Of a stretch of DNA of 64,000 bases, positions 11,473 through 20,659 are shown one piece after another. A program made the position numbers and the translations under genes. The notes below the pieces were generated by a model that saw nothing but the letters and a program-made list of their open reading frames with translations, did not search any database and had not been told where the DNA came from. Each line of letters opens with the position of its first letter. Within the stretch, counting starts at the first letter, position 1. The DNA comes from Chelativorans salis (lineage in GTDB: Bacteria; Pseudomonadota; Alphaproteobacteria; Rhizobiales; Rhizobiaceae), in the NCBI RefSeq assembly GCF_025336525.1, contig NZ_JAOCZP010000004.1, positions 434,001 to 498,000 of the forward strand, in the 5' to 3' direction.

Positions 11473-13530
11473 CTACATGAGCCCCTTCTTCTCCATCATC
11501 GCCTCCGGGCTTGGCAGCCGGCCGCGGAAGGCTTTGTAGAGTTCTTCCGGGTCGGCCGAGCCGCCGGCAGAATAGATGTAGCGGCGGAGTTTTTCGGCGG
11601 CCACTCGGTCGAACGGGTCGCCGGCCTCCTCGAAGGCGCGGAAGGCATCGGCGTCCAACACCTCCGACCACATGTATGAGTAGTAGCCGGCGGAATAGCC
11701 GTCACCGGAGAAGACATGCAGGAAATGCGGCGTGCGGTGGCGCATGGGGATGGCCGCGGGCTTTTCGAGCTTTTCGAGGGTCTCCGCCTCGAAACGCAGC
11801 GGGTCCTCCGGCGCCTCCTCCCGCGCATGGAATGCCATGTCGACCAATGCGGAGGCGGTGAACTCCACCGTGGCGAAGCCGGAATCGAAATTGCGTGCAG
11901 CGCGCATCTTCTCCAGAAGCTCTTGCGGCATGGGTTCACCGGTCTCCACATGGCGAGCGTGCTTTGAGAGCACCTCCGGCACGGTGAACCAGTGCTCGAA
12001 AAGCTGCGAGGGGAGTTCGACAAAATCGCGGGCGACGGCGGTGCCGGATATGGAGGGCCAGGTGACGTCGCTCAAAAGGCCGTGCAGGGCGTGGCCGAAC
12101 TCGTGGAACAGCGTGCGCGCGTCGTCCACGGACAGGAGCGCCGGCTTGCCCTTGGGCGGCTTGGCGAAGTTCATCACGTTATAGACGATGGGCTTTTGAC
12201 CGCGGCCGAGCTTGAAGCCGGACTGAAGTGAGCTCATCCAGGCACCGGAGCGTTTCGAGGGGCGGTTGAAATAGTCGGCGAGGAAGACGCCGCGCGTCGT
12301 CCCGTCGCCGTTCTTCACGGTAAAAGCCCGCACGTCCTCGTGCCAGGCAGCAATACCCTTTTGCTCCTCGAAGGTGAGGCCGAAGAGGCGGTGGGCGACG
12401 TCGAAGGCGGCGGTGATGACATTTTCGAGCGCCAGGTAGGGCTCCAGCGCGCCTTCGTCGAAGGCGAAACGCTCGCCGCGCAGCTTCTCGGCGTAGTAGC
12501 GCCAGTCCCAAGGGGCGATGGCGTGGTTGTGGCCTTCGCCGGCGGCAATGCGCTGCAGCTCCTTCTCGTCCTCGGCCGCCTTTTCGCGCGCCTTCTTCCA
12601 AACAGGCTCGAGGAGCTCCATCACGGCGTCCGGCGTCTTGGCCATCGTGTCGTCGAGCTTATAGACGGCGTAGTTCTCGTAGCCGAGTAGCCGCGCCTTC
12701 TCGGCGCGCAGGCGAAGCGTGTCGCGGACGATGTCTGCGTTGTTCGCATCGCCGTCATTCTCGCCGCGGCGGATAAAGGCCTCGAGCACCGTCTCGCGCA
12801 GGTCGCGGCGGGCGGAGGAGGCTAGGAATGGCTCGGCAATGGAGCGCGACAGGGTGACGGCGTAGCGTCCGGGCTTGCCACGGGATTCGGCAGCCTCCGC
12901 CATGGCGCTTCTTAGCGAGGCGGGCAGGCCGTCGAGGTCGCCCTCGTCAAGGAAGAGCGCCCATTTGCTCTCATCGGCGAGCACGTTCTGGCCGAAGCGG
13001 GCACCGAGGGCGGCGAGTTCCTCGTTGATCTCGGCAAGGCGCGCCTTGCCTTCCTTATCGAGCTTGGCGCCGCCGCGCACGAAGCGCTTCCACGTCTTTT
13101 CCAGAACGCGGTCCGTCTCCTTGTCGAGGCCGAGGGTTTCGCGCGCCGCGTAGAGCGTGTCGAGGCGGCGGAACAGCGCCTCGTTCATGTAGATGCGGGA
13201 ATAGTGACGCGCCATGCGCGGTGAAATCTCGCGCTCCAGCTTCTGGATCGTCTCGTTCGTATGGGCGCCGGCGCGGCACCAGAAGACGGCCGAAACGCGC
13301 GACAGCGGCTCGCCGGAAAGCTCGAGCGCGGCCAGCGTGTTGGCGATGGTCGGCGCCTCGCCGTTGCCGGCGATGGAGGCGATCTCCGCTTCGTGGGCGG
13401 CAAGGGCGGCGTCGAAGGCCGGCGCGAGAGCGTCCTCGTCGATGCGGCCGAACTCCGGCAGGCCGAGCGGCCCGTTCCATGCGGTGAGAGGATGTGTCGC
13501 GAGATCGATGGCGGAGGGGGCAGGAGCCAT
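11473..13530 (-). CDS. M3 family zinc oligopeptidase (oligopeptidase A / dipeptidyl carboxypeptidase type)
   Basis: A 685-residue cytoplasmic zinc peptidase that trims short peptides. The catalytic motif LFHEFGHALHGLL has H476, E477 and H480. The C-terminal GDGYSAGYYSYMWSEVLDADAF segment carries the substrate-binding Tyr/His loop typical of M3A enzymes. The start is ATG 13530 (MAPAPSAIDLATHPLTAW) with AAGGG upstream; the frame is open 38 codons earlier, but that part is Cys/Arg-rich and not protein-like. It is divergent from the marR gene. Confidence 0.9.
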   Translation of the reverse strand: MAPAPSAIDLATHPLTAWNGPLGLPEFGRIDEDALAPAFDAALAAHEAEIASIAGNGEAPTIANTLAALELSGEPLSRVSAVFWCRAGAHTNETIQKLEREISPRMARHYSRIYMNEALFRRLDTLYAARETLGLDKETDRVLEKTWKRFVRGGAKLDKEGKARLAEINEELAALGARFGQNVLADESKWALFLDEGDLDGLPASLRSAMAEAAESRGKPGRYAVTLSRSIAEPFLASSARRDLRETVLEAFIRRGENDGDANNADIVRDTLRLRAEKARLLGYENYAVYKLDDTMAKTPDAVMELLEPVWKKAREKAAEDEKELQRIAAGEGHNHAIAPWDWRYYAEKLRGERFAFDEGALEPYLALENVITAAFDVAHRLFGLTFEEQKGIAAWHEDVRAFTVKNGDGTTRGVFLADYFNRPSKRSGAWMSSLQSGFKLGRGQKPIVYNVMNFAKPPKGKPALLSVDDARTLFHEFGHALHGLLSDVTWPSISGTAVARDFVELPSQLFEHWFTVPEVLSKHARHVETGEPMPQELLEKMRAARNFDSGFATVEFTASALVDMAFHAREEAPEDPLRFEAETLEKLEKPAAIPMRHRTPHFLHVFSGDGYSAGYYSYMWSEVLDADAFRAFEEAGDPFDRVAAEKLRRYIYSAGGSADPEELYKAFRGRLPSPEAMMEKKGLM

Positions 13531-13623
13531 GGGAACCCTTGAAACGAAGCAGGAAAGACAGGCGCCGGAACAGCAGAACCTCCACGATGTAAGGCCGGTC
13601 CGCCCGCAGCGCAACAACTGAAC

Positions 13624-13672
13624 TTGACACCGCCGCATGCACACCTAGAGTCATATTAATAAGTTACACTTA
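13624..13672 (+). promoter_or_regulatory. Candidate promoter and MarR-type operator before marR-MFS
   Basis: TTGACA (13624-13629) could be a -35 element, with AT-rich candidate -10 sequences after it. TAAGT-TAC-ACTTA (13660-13672) is an inverted repeat about 20 bases before the marR start codon, where a self-regulating MarR protein could bind. Both are weak calls made by eye. Confidence 0.35.
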
Positions 13673-13692
13673 CTATCTCGTAGGGAGGCTTT

Positions 13693-14133
13693 TTGAGCCC
13701 TCGATTCGATCCCGACTCCTTCGGCTTTCTCGTTACCGATCTGGCACGCCTGATACGGGCGGAGATGGACCGGTGCATCGAGGCGGCGGGCATCGGCGTG
13801 ACACCGGGCGAGGCGCGCACGCTCGTCTATGCCGCGCGCTTCGGCGAGGTGCGCCAGAACGTGCTGGCCGAGCGCATGGGGCTGGAGGCGATGACGCTCA
13901 GCGCCTATCTCGACCGGCTCGAGGAACGGGGGCTGGTGAAGCGCGTGCCGGACCCCTCCGACCGCCGCGCCAAGCTGGTGCGCCTTACGGATAAGGCCGA
14001 TGGCGCTCTGGAAGCGATCCGGGGCGTAGGGCTTAAGGTGCGCGCCCGCGCGCGGGGGAACTTGAGCGAAGCGGAATGGTCCAACCTCCAGGAACTTTTG
14101 AAGGCGGTGCGGGGCAACTTCACCGGGGTGTGA
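13693..14133 (+). CDS. MarR family transcriptional regulator
   Basis: A 146-residue winged-helix DNA-binding protein. The recognition region is VLAERMGLEAMTLSAYLDRLEERGLVKR, followed by the wing PDPSDRRAKLVRLT, which is the MarR signature. The start is TTG 13693, supported by TAGGGAGG five bases upstream. It lies 39 bp before an MFS drug-transporter gene on the same strand. It is probably a ligand-responsive repressor of its own operon; the ligand is unknown. Confidence 0.88.
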   Translation: MSPRFDPDSFGFLVTDLARLIRAEMDRCIEAAGIGVTPGEARTLVYAARFGEVRQNVLAERMGLEAMTLSAYLDRLEERGLVKRVPDPSDRRAKLVRLTDKADGALEAIRGVGLKVRARARGNLSEAEWSNLQELLKAVRGNFTGV

Positions 14134-14172
14134 AGAGGCGGTGCGGGCCGCGCCGGAGATAAGCGAAAGCGA

Positions 14173-15420
14173 ATGAACATTCAAAACAATGCCATCCCCA
14201 TGGCGGCGCCGATCATGAGCGAGCGCCGCGTCAGCCTGATCGGAGCAATGCTTGTTGCCGTGGGGCCGGTCTCCATGGCGCTCTATACGCCAGCAATGCC
14301 ACAGATCGTCGAGGCCTTCGGCAGCACCGAGGCTGCCGTGAAGATGACGCTGTCGCTCTATTTCGCCGGCTTTGCCGTCTCGCAGCTCTTCTGCGGCCCG
14401 CTTTCGGACGGGTTCGGGCGCAAGCCCGTCACCTTTGCCTTCATGGGCATCTATGCGCTGGCAAGCCTGCTGGCGGTGCTGGCGCCGAGCGTGGAGGTGC
14501 TGATCGCTGCGCGGTTCCTGCAGGGGTTCGGCGCCGCCGTCGGTGTGGCCGTGGCCCGGGCGGTGGTGCGCGATCTCTTCACGCATGAGCAGTCCGCCCG
14601 CATCATGAACCTGATGGGTATTATCCTTGCGGTCGGCCCCGCCTTGTCGCCGACGATCGGCGGACTGACGATGGAGCTTGCCGGATGGCACGCCATCTTC
14701 CTGATCATGCTGGCCGCCGGCTTCATCATCGTGCTCGTCGTGCAGTTCTGGATGCGCGAGACGGTGAACCGGGATCTTTCGCGCATCAGCCCGCGGGGGC
14801 TCACGCGGGCCTATGGGACATTGCTCAAGAGCCCCTATTTCCTGACCTCCAGTGTGGTAATCGCGGGCAGCGTCGGCGCCTTGTACACCCAGGCGACGGT
14901 GTTGCCTTTCATCCTGATGGGCCGCGTCGGGCTCTCGCCGTCGGAATTCGGCGTCGGGATGCTGATGCAATCGGGCATGTTCTTCGTCGGCGCGTTGACA
15001 GTGCGCTTTCTCATGCGCCGCGTCAGCGCCTACCGTCTGGTGCCCGTCGGCCTCGGCTTCATCGCGCTCGGCAGCGTGCTCCTTGCCTATCTGCTCAACG
15101 CTGCGCCGCCCAGCTTTTTGAGCGTGATGGCCCCCGTCGGCTTCTATGCCTTCGGCATTTCCTTCGTCATACCGGCCATGATGACGGCATCGTTGGCCCC
15201 CTTCCCGCGTATCGCCGGCGCCGCGGCTGCGTTGGCTGGCTTCATGCAGATGGGCGGCGGGCTCGTCGGCGGGTCGATCGCCGCTCTTATCGGCGAGCCT
15301 GTCTTCGCCATGAGTGTGGTGGTGCCGTCGATGGGCGCCATGGCGGTCATGGCATGGCTCCTGTGGCGGCGCCTGCCGGAGCCGGCGCAGGCGTCGGTGG
15401 TTCCGGTCATGCCGAGTTAG
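14173..15420 (+). CDS. MFS drug-resistance transporter, Bcr/CflA subfamily
   Basis: A 415-residue, 12-TM major facilitator. The first helix and loop (TPAMPQIVEAFGSTEAAVKMTLSLYFAGFAVSQLFCGPLSDGFGRKP) contain motif A GPLSDGFGRKP and the Bcr/CflA pattern. LQGFGAAVGVAVARAVVRD matches the TM4 region of that group. It probably exports a drug or metabolite by proton antiport. It is downstream of and likely controlled by the marR gene. It converges on the carbonic anhydrase gene, 6 bp away. Confidence 0.88.
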   Translation: MNIQNNAIPMAAPIMSERRVSLIGAMLVAVGPVSMALYTPAMPQIVEAFGSTEAAVKMTLSLYFAGFAVSQLFCGPLSDGFGRKPVTFAFMGIYALASLLAVLAPSVEVLIAARFLQGFGAAVGVAVARAVVRDLFTHEQSARIMNLMGIILAVGPALSPTIGGLTMELAGWHAIFLIMLAAGFIIVLVVQFWMRETVNRDLSRISPRGLTRAYGTLLKSPYFLTSSVVIAGSVGALYTQATVLPFILMGRVGLSPSEFGVGMLMQSGMFFVGALTVRFLMRRVSAYRLVPVGLGFIALGSVLLAYLLNAAPPSFLSVMAPVGFYAFGISFVIPAMMTASLAPFPRIAGAAAALAGFMQMGGGLVGGSIAALIGEPVFAMSVVVPSMGAMAVMAWLLWRRLPEPAQASVVPVMPS

Positions 15421-15426
15421 GCAGGA

Positions 15427-16071
15427 TCAGTCGAGATCGGGGCGGGTGAAGTCGCCGGTTTTGGGATCCATCACCCAGAGTTCGCCCGTCTGGATGTCGA
15501 ACCAGGCCCCGTGCAGGGTGAGCCGACCCTTGTCTTCGAGGATCTTTACGCACGGAAAGGTGCGCAGGTTGGCCAGCTGATAGCGGATGGAGATGCGCTC
15601 CAGTGCGGTCTGGCGCTCCACTGCGGTCATCATGGCGTTGCCGGAGACGGCCTCCGCGGCGGGTGCGACCAGGCCCATCCACTTGCCGATGAAGTCGCCG
15701 GGCGACAGCGGTTCGGCCGACGGGTTGAGGGCGGCGCCGATGCCGCCGCAGCGGCCGTGCCCCATAACGACGATGTGCTTCACCTTGAGGCTCTGCACAG
15801 CGAATTCGAGCGCGGCGGAGGTGCCGTGGAAGCGATCGTCCGGGGCGTAGGGGGGCACGAGGTTGGCGACGTTGCGCACGACGAAGAGCTCACCCGGCCC
15901 GGCGTCGAAGACGGTCTCGGGCGCGGCGCGCGAATCGCAGCAGGCGATCACCATGGTCTCCGGCGACTGCCCATCGCGTGCAAGAGACTGATAGCGGGCG
16001 CTCTCGGATGGATAGCGCCGGGACATGAAATTGCGGTATCCGGCCAGAAGCCGCTCAGGCAGATGTGTCAT
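15427..16071 (-). CDS. Beta-class carbonic anhydrase
   Basis: A 214-residue zinc enzyme for the reversible hydration of CO2. The zinc ligands of the beta class are visible: C44 in CCDSR together with the catalytic Asp-Arg pair, then H105 and C108 in MGHGRCGG. The start chosen is ATG 16071 (MTHLPERLLAGYRNF), which matches the family. An upstream in-frame codon at 16107 would add 12 residues. pdxY lies upstream on the same strand with a 52-bp gap. Confidence 0.92.
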   Translation of the reverse strand: MTHLPERLLAGYRNFMSRRYPSESARYQSLARDGQSPETMVIACCDSRAAPETVFDAGPGELFVVRNVANLVPPYAPDDRFHGTSAALEFAVQSLKVKHIVVMGHGRCGGIGAALNPSAEPLSPGDFIGKWMGLVAPAAEAVSGNAMMTAVERQTALERISIRYQLANLRTFPCVKILEDKGRLTLHGAWFDIQTGELWVMDPKTGDFTRPDLD

Positions 16072-16123
16072 GAAAACGCGAATAGCCGGGAAGAGCGCCG
16101 TTCGCAAGGCGGTAGGCGCTGTC

Positions 16124-17002
16124 TCAGGCGCGTCGACCCCGGTCAGGCAGCGGAACGGGGCACATCTTCACGGTCGCCGTGGGCTCGGAAAGGCTGTTGG
16201 CGTCGGTCTCCAGCATGAGTTCGTCGGCGCCGCGTTGGGCCGCACGCGCCAGCGTCTCGAATACCGCGGCCGTGGTGCGGCGGAGCGCTTCGGCCGGCGG
16301 GGTGCCACGCAACAGCCAGGCCAGAAGCAGCGCCGCCGTCAGGTCGCCCGGCCCCTTGGCCGGGTTCTCTATGGCCGGATGTTCAGCCAGATTGGCTTCC
16401 CCCGGCATGAGGAGCAGGTTTCCAATGCTGTTCCTTGCCGAACCGGGCGCCGAGGTCACCAGCATGGCAGGTGGGGCGGCGCAGAGGGCGGCGTCGGCCA
16501 GCGCCTCGAGCGTCTCCAGCTTTTCGCCCGCGAGCCAAGCGAGTTCGTAGCGGTTGGGCGTGGCGATGTCGGCGAGCGGCAGCAGGTGCTTCCGCATGGC
16601 CGCGGCGGTTTCCTCCGGCACATAGAGCCCGCCGATGTCACCGATGACTGGATCGCAGACATAGAGCGTCTCTGGGTTCTTCTCTTTTACGCGGCGCACC
16701 AGGGAGGCGACTGCCGGGGCCTGCCCGGCCTCGCCGAGGTAGCCTGAGAGCACGGCGGCGACCTCGCCCAGCCAGGGCGCTTCCTCCAGGTCGTGCATGA
16801 AGGCTGAGAATTCGGCCGCCGGCGGCACGATGCGTGTTGCCGGTCCGTGGCCCGGATGCCAGGGCAGCATGACCGTCGGCACCGCCCACACGGGATGCCC
16901 CAGCGTCTCCAGCGCGAAGACGGAGGCGCGGTTTCCCACCGAGCCGCGGGCAACGTGGCTCGAGATAACGATGATGGCGCGCCGGCCAGGGAGGTCGTCC
17001 AT
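16124..17002 (-). CDS. pdxY: Pyridoxal kinase PdxY
   Basis: A 292-residue ribokinase-fold enzyme that phosphorylates pyridoxal to pyridoxal 5'-phosphate in vitamin B6 salvage. It shows the N-terminal VISSHVARGSVGNRA pattern, VCDPVIGD and ATPNRYE in the core, and the catalytic anion-hole motif KGPGDLTAALLLAWLL near the C-terminus. ATG 17002 has ACGGAG about nine bases upstream; an in-frame start at 17101 would add 33 residues that overlap the neighbouring gene. The small membrane-protein gene upstream ends only 8 bp before this start. Confidence 0.9.
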   Translation of the reverse strand: MDDLPGRRAIIVISSHVARGSVGNRASVFALETLGHPVWAVPTVMLPWHPGHGPATRIVPPAAEFSAFMHDLEEAPWLGEVAAVLSGYLGEAGQAPAVASLVRRVKEKNPETLYVCDPVIGDIGGLYVPEETAAAMRKHLLPLADIATPNRYELAWLAGEKLETLEALADAALCAAPPAMLVTSAPGSARNSIGNLLLMPGEANLAEHPAIENPAKGPGDLTAALLLAWLLRGTPPAEALRRTTAAVFETLARAAQRGADELMLETDANSLSEPTATVKMCPVPLPDRGRRA

Positions 17003-17010
17003 CGGCTCCG

Positions 17011-17286
17011 TCACGATAAGCCCGACAGGTATGACCATAGCCAGATGACGAGAGCGAGCGCAAAGAGCACGCCCAGAACACGGCCGATGCGCCGGCCCCA
17101 CAGCTCCGTCCAGTCCTCGCTTTGTGCATCGCGTGCGGCGAAGTGGTCGCGCGCCCTGGAGGCCATGCGTAGGAAAAGGTCCGATTCCCGGTCGACGCGC
17201 TCCAGAATGCGGCGGGACTCCTCCTGTGCCTGCTCGTCGCGGCGCCTGCCATCCATCCGCCTGTCAGTCCGTCTCTTGTCGGTCAT
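17011..17286 (-). CDS. Small membrane-anchored protein, unknown function
   Basis: A 91-residue protein. The N-terminal two thirds are very hydrophilic and Arg/Asp/Glu-rich (MTDKRRTDRRMDGRRRDEQAQEE and following). The C-terminus is one TM helix (VLGVLFALALVIWLWSYL), so it is probably tail-anchored with a cytoplasmic helix. I recognise no domain. It is 8 bp upstream of pdxY on the same strand and divergent from lemA. Confidence 0.6.
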   Translation of the reverse strand: MTDKRRTDRRMDGRRRDEQAQEESRRILERVDRESDLFLRMASRARDHFAARDAQSEDWTELWGRRIGRVLGVLFALALVIWLWSYLSGLS

Positions 17287-17348
17287 TCCCTTGCCTGGCG
17301 AATAGCACTATTCTCCGCCGCGGTCGATTTTCGATTCGAGGATTTTTC

Positions 17349-17972
17349 ATGCCGAACTCATTGACCTTGGCGCCGAAGACCTTTCGCATTCTTCTTCTTC
17401 TCTTTCTTACACTGCCTTTCCTTTCCGCCTGCGGTTTCAACACCATCCCGACACGTGAGGAGCAGGCTAAGGCGGCGTGGAGCGAGGTTTTGAACCAGTA
17501 TCAGCGCCGTGCCGACCTGATCCCCAACCTGGTGGAGACGGTGAAGGGGTATGCCAGCCACGAGCGCGAGGTGCTCGAAAGCGTGGTGGAGGCGCGCGCC
17601 AAGGCGACACAGGTGCAGGTGTCGCCGGAGATGCTGACGGACCCGGAGGCTTTTCGCGCCTTCCAGGAAAGCCAGGCGCAGCTGACAGGGGCGCTGTCGC
17701 GGCTGCTCGCGGTGGTGGAGAACTATCCTGACCTGAAGGCGAACCAGAACTTCCTGGCACTGCAGGCGCAGCTCGAAGGCACGGAAAACCGTATCGCGGT
17801 GGCGCGGCGCGGCTATATCGAGGCGGTGCGGCTCTACAATACGTCGCTGCGGACGCTGCCATCGCTCTTGTGGGCGAAGTTCTGGTTCACCGACGCCCAG
17901 CCGATGCAGAGCTTCACGATCTCCGAGGAGAACATGCAGCTACCCAAGGTCGATTTCGGCAATGGCGGCTAG
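17349..17972 (+). CDS. lemA: LemA family lipoprotein
   Basis: A 207-residue membrane-associated protein of the LemA family. The signal ends in a lipobox (LPFLSACG), followed by the family signature AWSEVLNQYQRRADLIPNLVETVKGYASHEREVLESV and a long alpha-helical body. The role of LemA is poorly known. It is followed, with an 11-nt overlap, by a TPM-domain gene and then a second one. LemA-TPM is a recurrent pairing in bacteria. The start is ATG 17349. Confidence 0.9.
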   Translation: MPNSLTLAPKTFRILLLLFLTLPFLSACGFNTIPTREEQAKAAWSEVLNQYQRRADLIPNLVETVKGYASHEREVLESVVEARAKATQVQVSPEMLTDPEAFRAFQESQAQLTGALSRLLAVVENYPDLKANQNFLALQAQLEGTENRIAVARRGYIEAVRLYNTSLRTLPSLLWAKFWFTDAQPMQSFTISEENMQLPKVDFGNGG

Positions 17973-18780
17973 CCTGAGGGGCTCCTTGCACCTAGCGGGG
18001 CGGGGTATTTTTGCTTGGGTTTGCGCAGGGCTGCTTCTGCTTGCCGTATCCGCGCTCGCGGCCGAGTTGCCCGCGCTCACGGGCCGTGTGGTGGACAATG
18101 CCGGCCTGCTAGACAGCCAGACCGAGGCGGCTCTCACGGAGAAGCTTGCGGGTTTCGAGACAAAGTCGTCGGACCAGATCGTGGTCGCCACCATCCAAAG
18201 CCTCGACGGCGAGGTGATCGAGCCCTACGCCAACCGCCTGTTCCGCGCCTGGGGCCTGGGCCATGCGGGTGAGGACAACGGCGTTCTGCTTCTGGTGGCA
18301 CTCAACGACCGCAGGATGCGCATCGAGGTTGGCTACGGGCTGGAAGGGACGCTGACGGACCTGCACGCCAAGCTCATCATCGAAAACACCATGGTCCCGG
18401 CCTTCCGTGCCGGGGACTATGCCCGTGGCATCACCGGCGCCGTCGACGACATCGTCACCGTGCTCGAAGGCAATGCCGCCGAGTTGGAAGCCCGCGCCCG
18501 GCGCACCGCGGAGGAGAACGCGGAGCCCATCTGGCCGGTGGTCCTGTTCTTCATTGTGTGGAGCACCATCTTCTTCGGCGGCTTTGCCTTCGCGTTCCTG
18601 CCGCAGCTTCTCGGCCACAGGACCGGCCGCAACAAATACCGGTGGCTGGGCATGGACTTCGATTACACCTCCCGGGGCGGAAGCAGCGGCTCGTCAGGCT
18701 GGTCCTCGGGCAGCAGCAGCGGCGGGTTTTCCGGCGGCGGCGGGTCGTCTGGCGGCGGCGGCGCTTCAGGTAGCTGGTGA
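17962..18780 (+). CDS. TPM-domain membrane protein, YgcG type
   Basis: A 272-residue protein with a signal segment (about 14-34), a TPM domain (LTGRVVDNAGLLDSQTEAALTEKL and following, with RRMRIEVGYGLEGTLTD), a TM helix near 182-206 (VVLFFIVWSTIFFGGFAFAF) and a glycine/serine-rich tail ending GGGGASGSW. The TPM domain faces the periplasm. Function is not established; TPM proteins are linked to phosphatase-like activity and repair in other organisms. The gene overlaps lemA by 11 nt, which implies coupled translation. Confidence 0.88.
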   Translation: MAASLRGSLHLAGRGIFAWVCAGLLLLAVSALAAELPALTGRVVDNAGLLDSQTEAALTEKLAGFETKSSDQIVVATIQSLDGEVIEPYANRLFRAWGLGHAGEDNGVLLLVALNDRRMRIEVGYGLEGTLTDLHAKLIIENTMVPAFRAGDYARGITGAVDDIVTVLEGNAAELEARARRTAEENAEPIWPVVLFFIVWSTIFFGGFAFAFLPQLLGHRTGRNKYRWLGMDFDYTSRGGSSGSSGWSSGSSSGGFSGGGGSSGGGGASGSW

Positions 18781-18785
18781 GACCG

Positions 18786-19427
18786 ATGGCGAACGAACAC
18801 ATCTTCACGGACGAAGAGCGGAGCCGCGTCGTCGAGGCGATCGGGCGGGCGGAGAGCCGGACCTCGGGCGAGATCTATTGCGTGCTCGCGCGCACGAGCG
18901 ACAGCTACTTCTATCCCGCGGCCTTTTTCGTTGCCCTGTCGATCCTGATTGTCAGCCTCCTGGCAGCTTTCGCATTGCATTATTGGTGGGTGAATATCGC
19001 ACCCGCCACCCTGGTTGCCGCCGAGCTTGCGGCGCTGGCCGCGGCGCTTCTGGTGCTGAAGGCTTCTCCGGGCTGGCGCATATGTTTCGTTCCACGCGGG
19101 CTGCGCTTTCGGCGCGCCCATGCGGAGGCATTGCGCCAATTTTTCGCCCACAATATCCACATGACACGGGAGCGAACGGGTGTGCTGATCTTCGTTTCGC
19201 TGGCCGAGCATTATGCCGAGGTGGTGGCCGATGCGGGCATCAATGCGCGGGTGCCGCAGGAGCGCTGGAACGAGACCGTGGCGAAGCTAACGGAGGCGGC
19301 GGCGCGCGGCGCGCTCGCCGAAGGCTTTGTCGAAGCGGTGGAAATCGTCGGCACTGAGCTTGCCGCCCACTTTCCAGCAGGTGAGGAGAACTCCAACGAG
19401 ATCGACAACCATCTGGTCGAAATCTAA
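18786..19427 (+). CDS. Second TPM-domain membrane protein
   Basis: A 213-residue protein. The N-terminus MANEHIFTDEERSRVVEAIGRAESRTSGEIYCVLAR and the C-terminal part HYAEVVADAGINARVPQERWNETV form a TPM domain interrupted by two TM helices (about residues 46-90). It therefore differs from the preceding YgcG-type protein in having the membrane segments inside the domain. A GTG at 18777, overlapping the previous stop, is an alternative start. It is the third gene of the lemA-TPM-TPM operon. Confidence 0.82.
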   Translation: MANEHIFTDEERSRVVEAIGRAESRTSGEIYCVLARTSDSYFYPAAFFVALSILIVSLLAAFALHYWWVNIAPATLVAAELAALAAALLVLKASPGWRICFVPRGLRFRRAHAEALRQFFAHNIHMTRERTGVLIFVSLAEHYAEVVADAGINARVPQERWNETVAKLTEAAARGALAEGFVEAVEIVGTELAAHFPAGEENSNEIDNHLVEI

Positions 19428-19521
19428 CCCACACCTAGTCGAAAATCTGACGGGCGAAACCCAATGGAGGACCTTCCTCCGTCTTGCCCGGGCGGATGAC
19501 GGTGTCTATGGTTAACAAATC

Positions 19522-20028
19522 ATGACGACGCTTTCGATCGACATCAGACGGGCGGATCCGCAGGATGCCGAGGCCATCGCCGCGGTGCATGATCGCGCCT
19601 GGCGCGGCGCTTACGCCGGCATCATCCCGCATCGCGCGCTCAACGCGATGATCGGGCGCCGCGGGCCACGCTGGTGGGCCAATGCCATCCGCCGCTCGGC
19701 CACCGTGCTGGTGATGGAGGTCGGCGGCGAGGTGGCCGGTTACGCCACGCTGGGGCGCAACCGGGCGCGTCAGCTCAAGCAGGGCGGGGAGATCTACGAG
19801 CTTTATCTCAGCCCCGAATATCAGGGTATCGGCATGGGCAGGCGCCTCTTCCAGGCGGCGCGCGACATGCTTTCCGCCCACGGCTTCGACGGCCTGGTCG
19901 TCTGGGCGCTGGAGGAGAATGTCGGCGCGCTGTCCTTCTACGAGGGCGCGGGCGGGCGCGACGCGGCGGAAGGCGTCGAGGTGTTCGGCAACAAGGCCCT
20001 GCGCAAGATCGCCTTCGTGTGGGATTAA
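19522..20028 (+). CDS. GNAT family N-acetyltransferase
   Basis: A 168-residue acetyl-CoA-dependent acyltransferase. The N-terminal IRRADPQDAEAIAAVHDRAWRGAYAGIIP is typical of the RimI/PhnO-like group. The cofactor loop reads EYQGIGMGRRLF (QxxGxG/A), followed by VVWALEENVGALSFYEGAGG. The substrate cannot be predicted. It stands alone between the TPM operon and ppa. Confidence 0.85.
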   Translation: MTTLSIDIRRADPQDAEAIAAVHDRAWRGAYAGIIPHRALNAMIGRRGPRWWANAIRRSATVLVMEVGGEVAGYATLGRNRARQLKQGGEIYELYLSPEYQGIGMGRRLFQAARDMLSAHGFDGLVVWALEENVGALSFYEGAGGRDAAEGVEVFGNKALRKIAFVWD

Positions 20029-20120
20029 CCGGCGGAAACCATCCGTGTTGATTCGCCATCTTGCCTGACCGGGCAAGAGCCGTTAGGCACGCCGCAGCAT
20101 CAACAACACCGGAAGACCCC

Positions 20121-20657
20121 ATGCGTATCGAGGCCATCTCCATCGGCGACAATCCGCCCGAGGATGTCAATGTCATCGTCGAAGTGCCGGTCGGCGGGCA
20201 GCCGATCAAGTATGAGATGGACAAGAACGCCGGCACGCTGGTGGTCGACCGTTTCCTCTACACGCCGATGACCTATCCGGGGAATTACGGCTTCGTGCCG
20301 CACACCCTTTCCGACGACGGCGATCCGATTGACGTTCTGGTGTGCAATACGCGCGAGCTCATCCCCGGCTGCGTCATCAATGTGCGGCCGATCGGCGTCC
20401 TCATCATGGAGGACAATTCCGGGCAGGACGAGAAGGTCATTGCCGTGCCGTCGCCGCATCTCACCCGCCGCTACGAGAACGTGACGAATTTCACCGACCT
20501 GCCGGAGATCACGCTGCAGCAGATCCAGCATTTTTTTGAGCACTACAAGGATCTGGAGCCCGGCAAGTGGGTAAAGATCGGCGACTGGATGGACGCCACC
20601 GCCGCCCGCCGCCTTATCGTCGAGGCGATTGATCGGGCGAAGGGTACGGCCGCCTGA
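20121..20657 (+). CDS. ppa: Inorganic pyrophosphatase, family I
   Basis: A 178-residue soluble, Mg-dependent enzyme that hydrolyses PPi to phosphate. Active-site signatures are [32 protein letters not shown] (the family I DxDPxD loop) and [10 protein letters not shown]. The ATG at 20121 ([18 protein letters not shown]) matches the family; an earlier in-frame codon at 20061 lies in the intergenic region. A palindromic repeat follows the stop. Confidence 0.95.
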   Translation: MRIEAISIGDNPPEDVNVIVEVPVGGQPIKYEMDKNAGTLVVDRFLYTPMTYPGNYGFVPHTLSDDGDPIDVLVCNTRELIPGCVINVRPIGVLIMEDNSGQDEKVIAVPSPHLTRRYENVTNFTDLPEITLQQIQHFFEHYKDLEPGKWVKIGDWMDATAARRLIVEAIDRAKGTAA

Positions 20658-20659
20658 CC

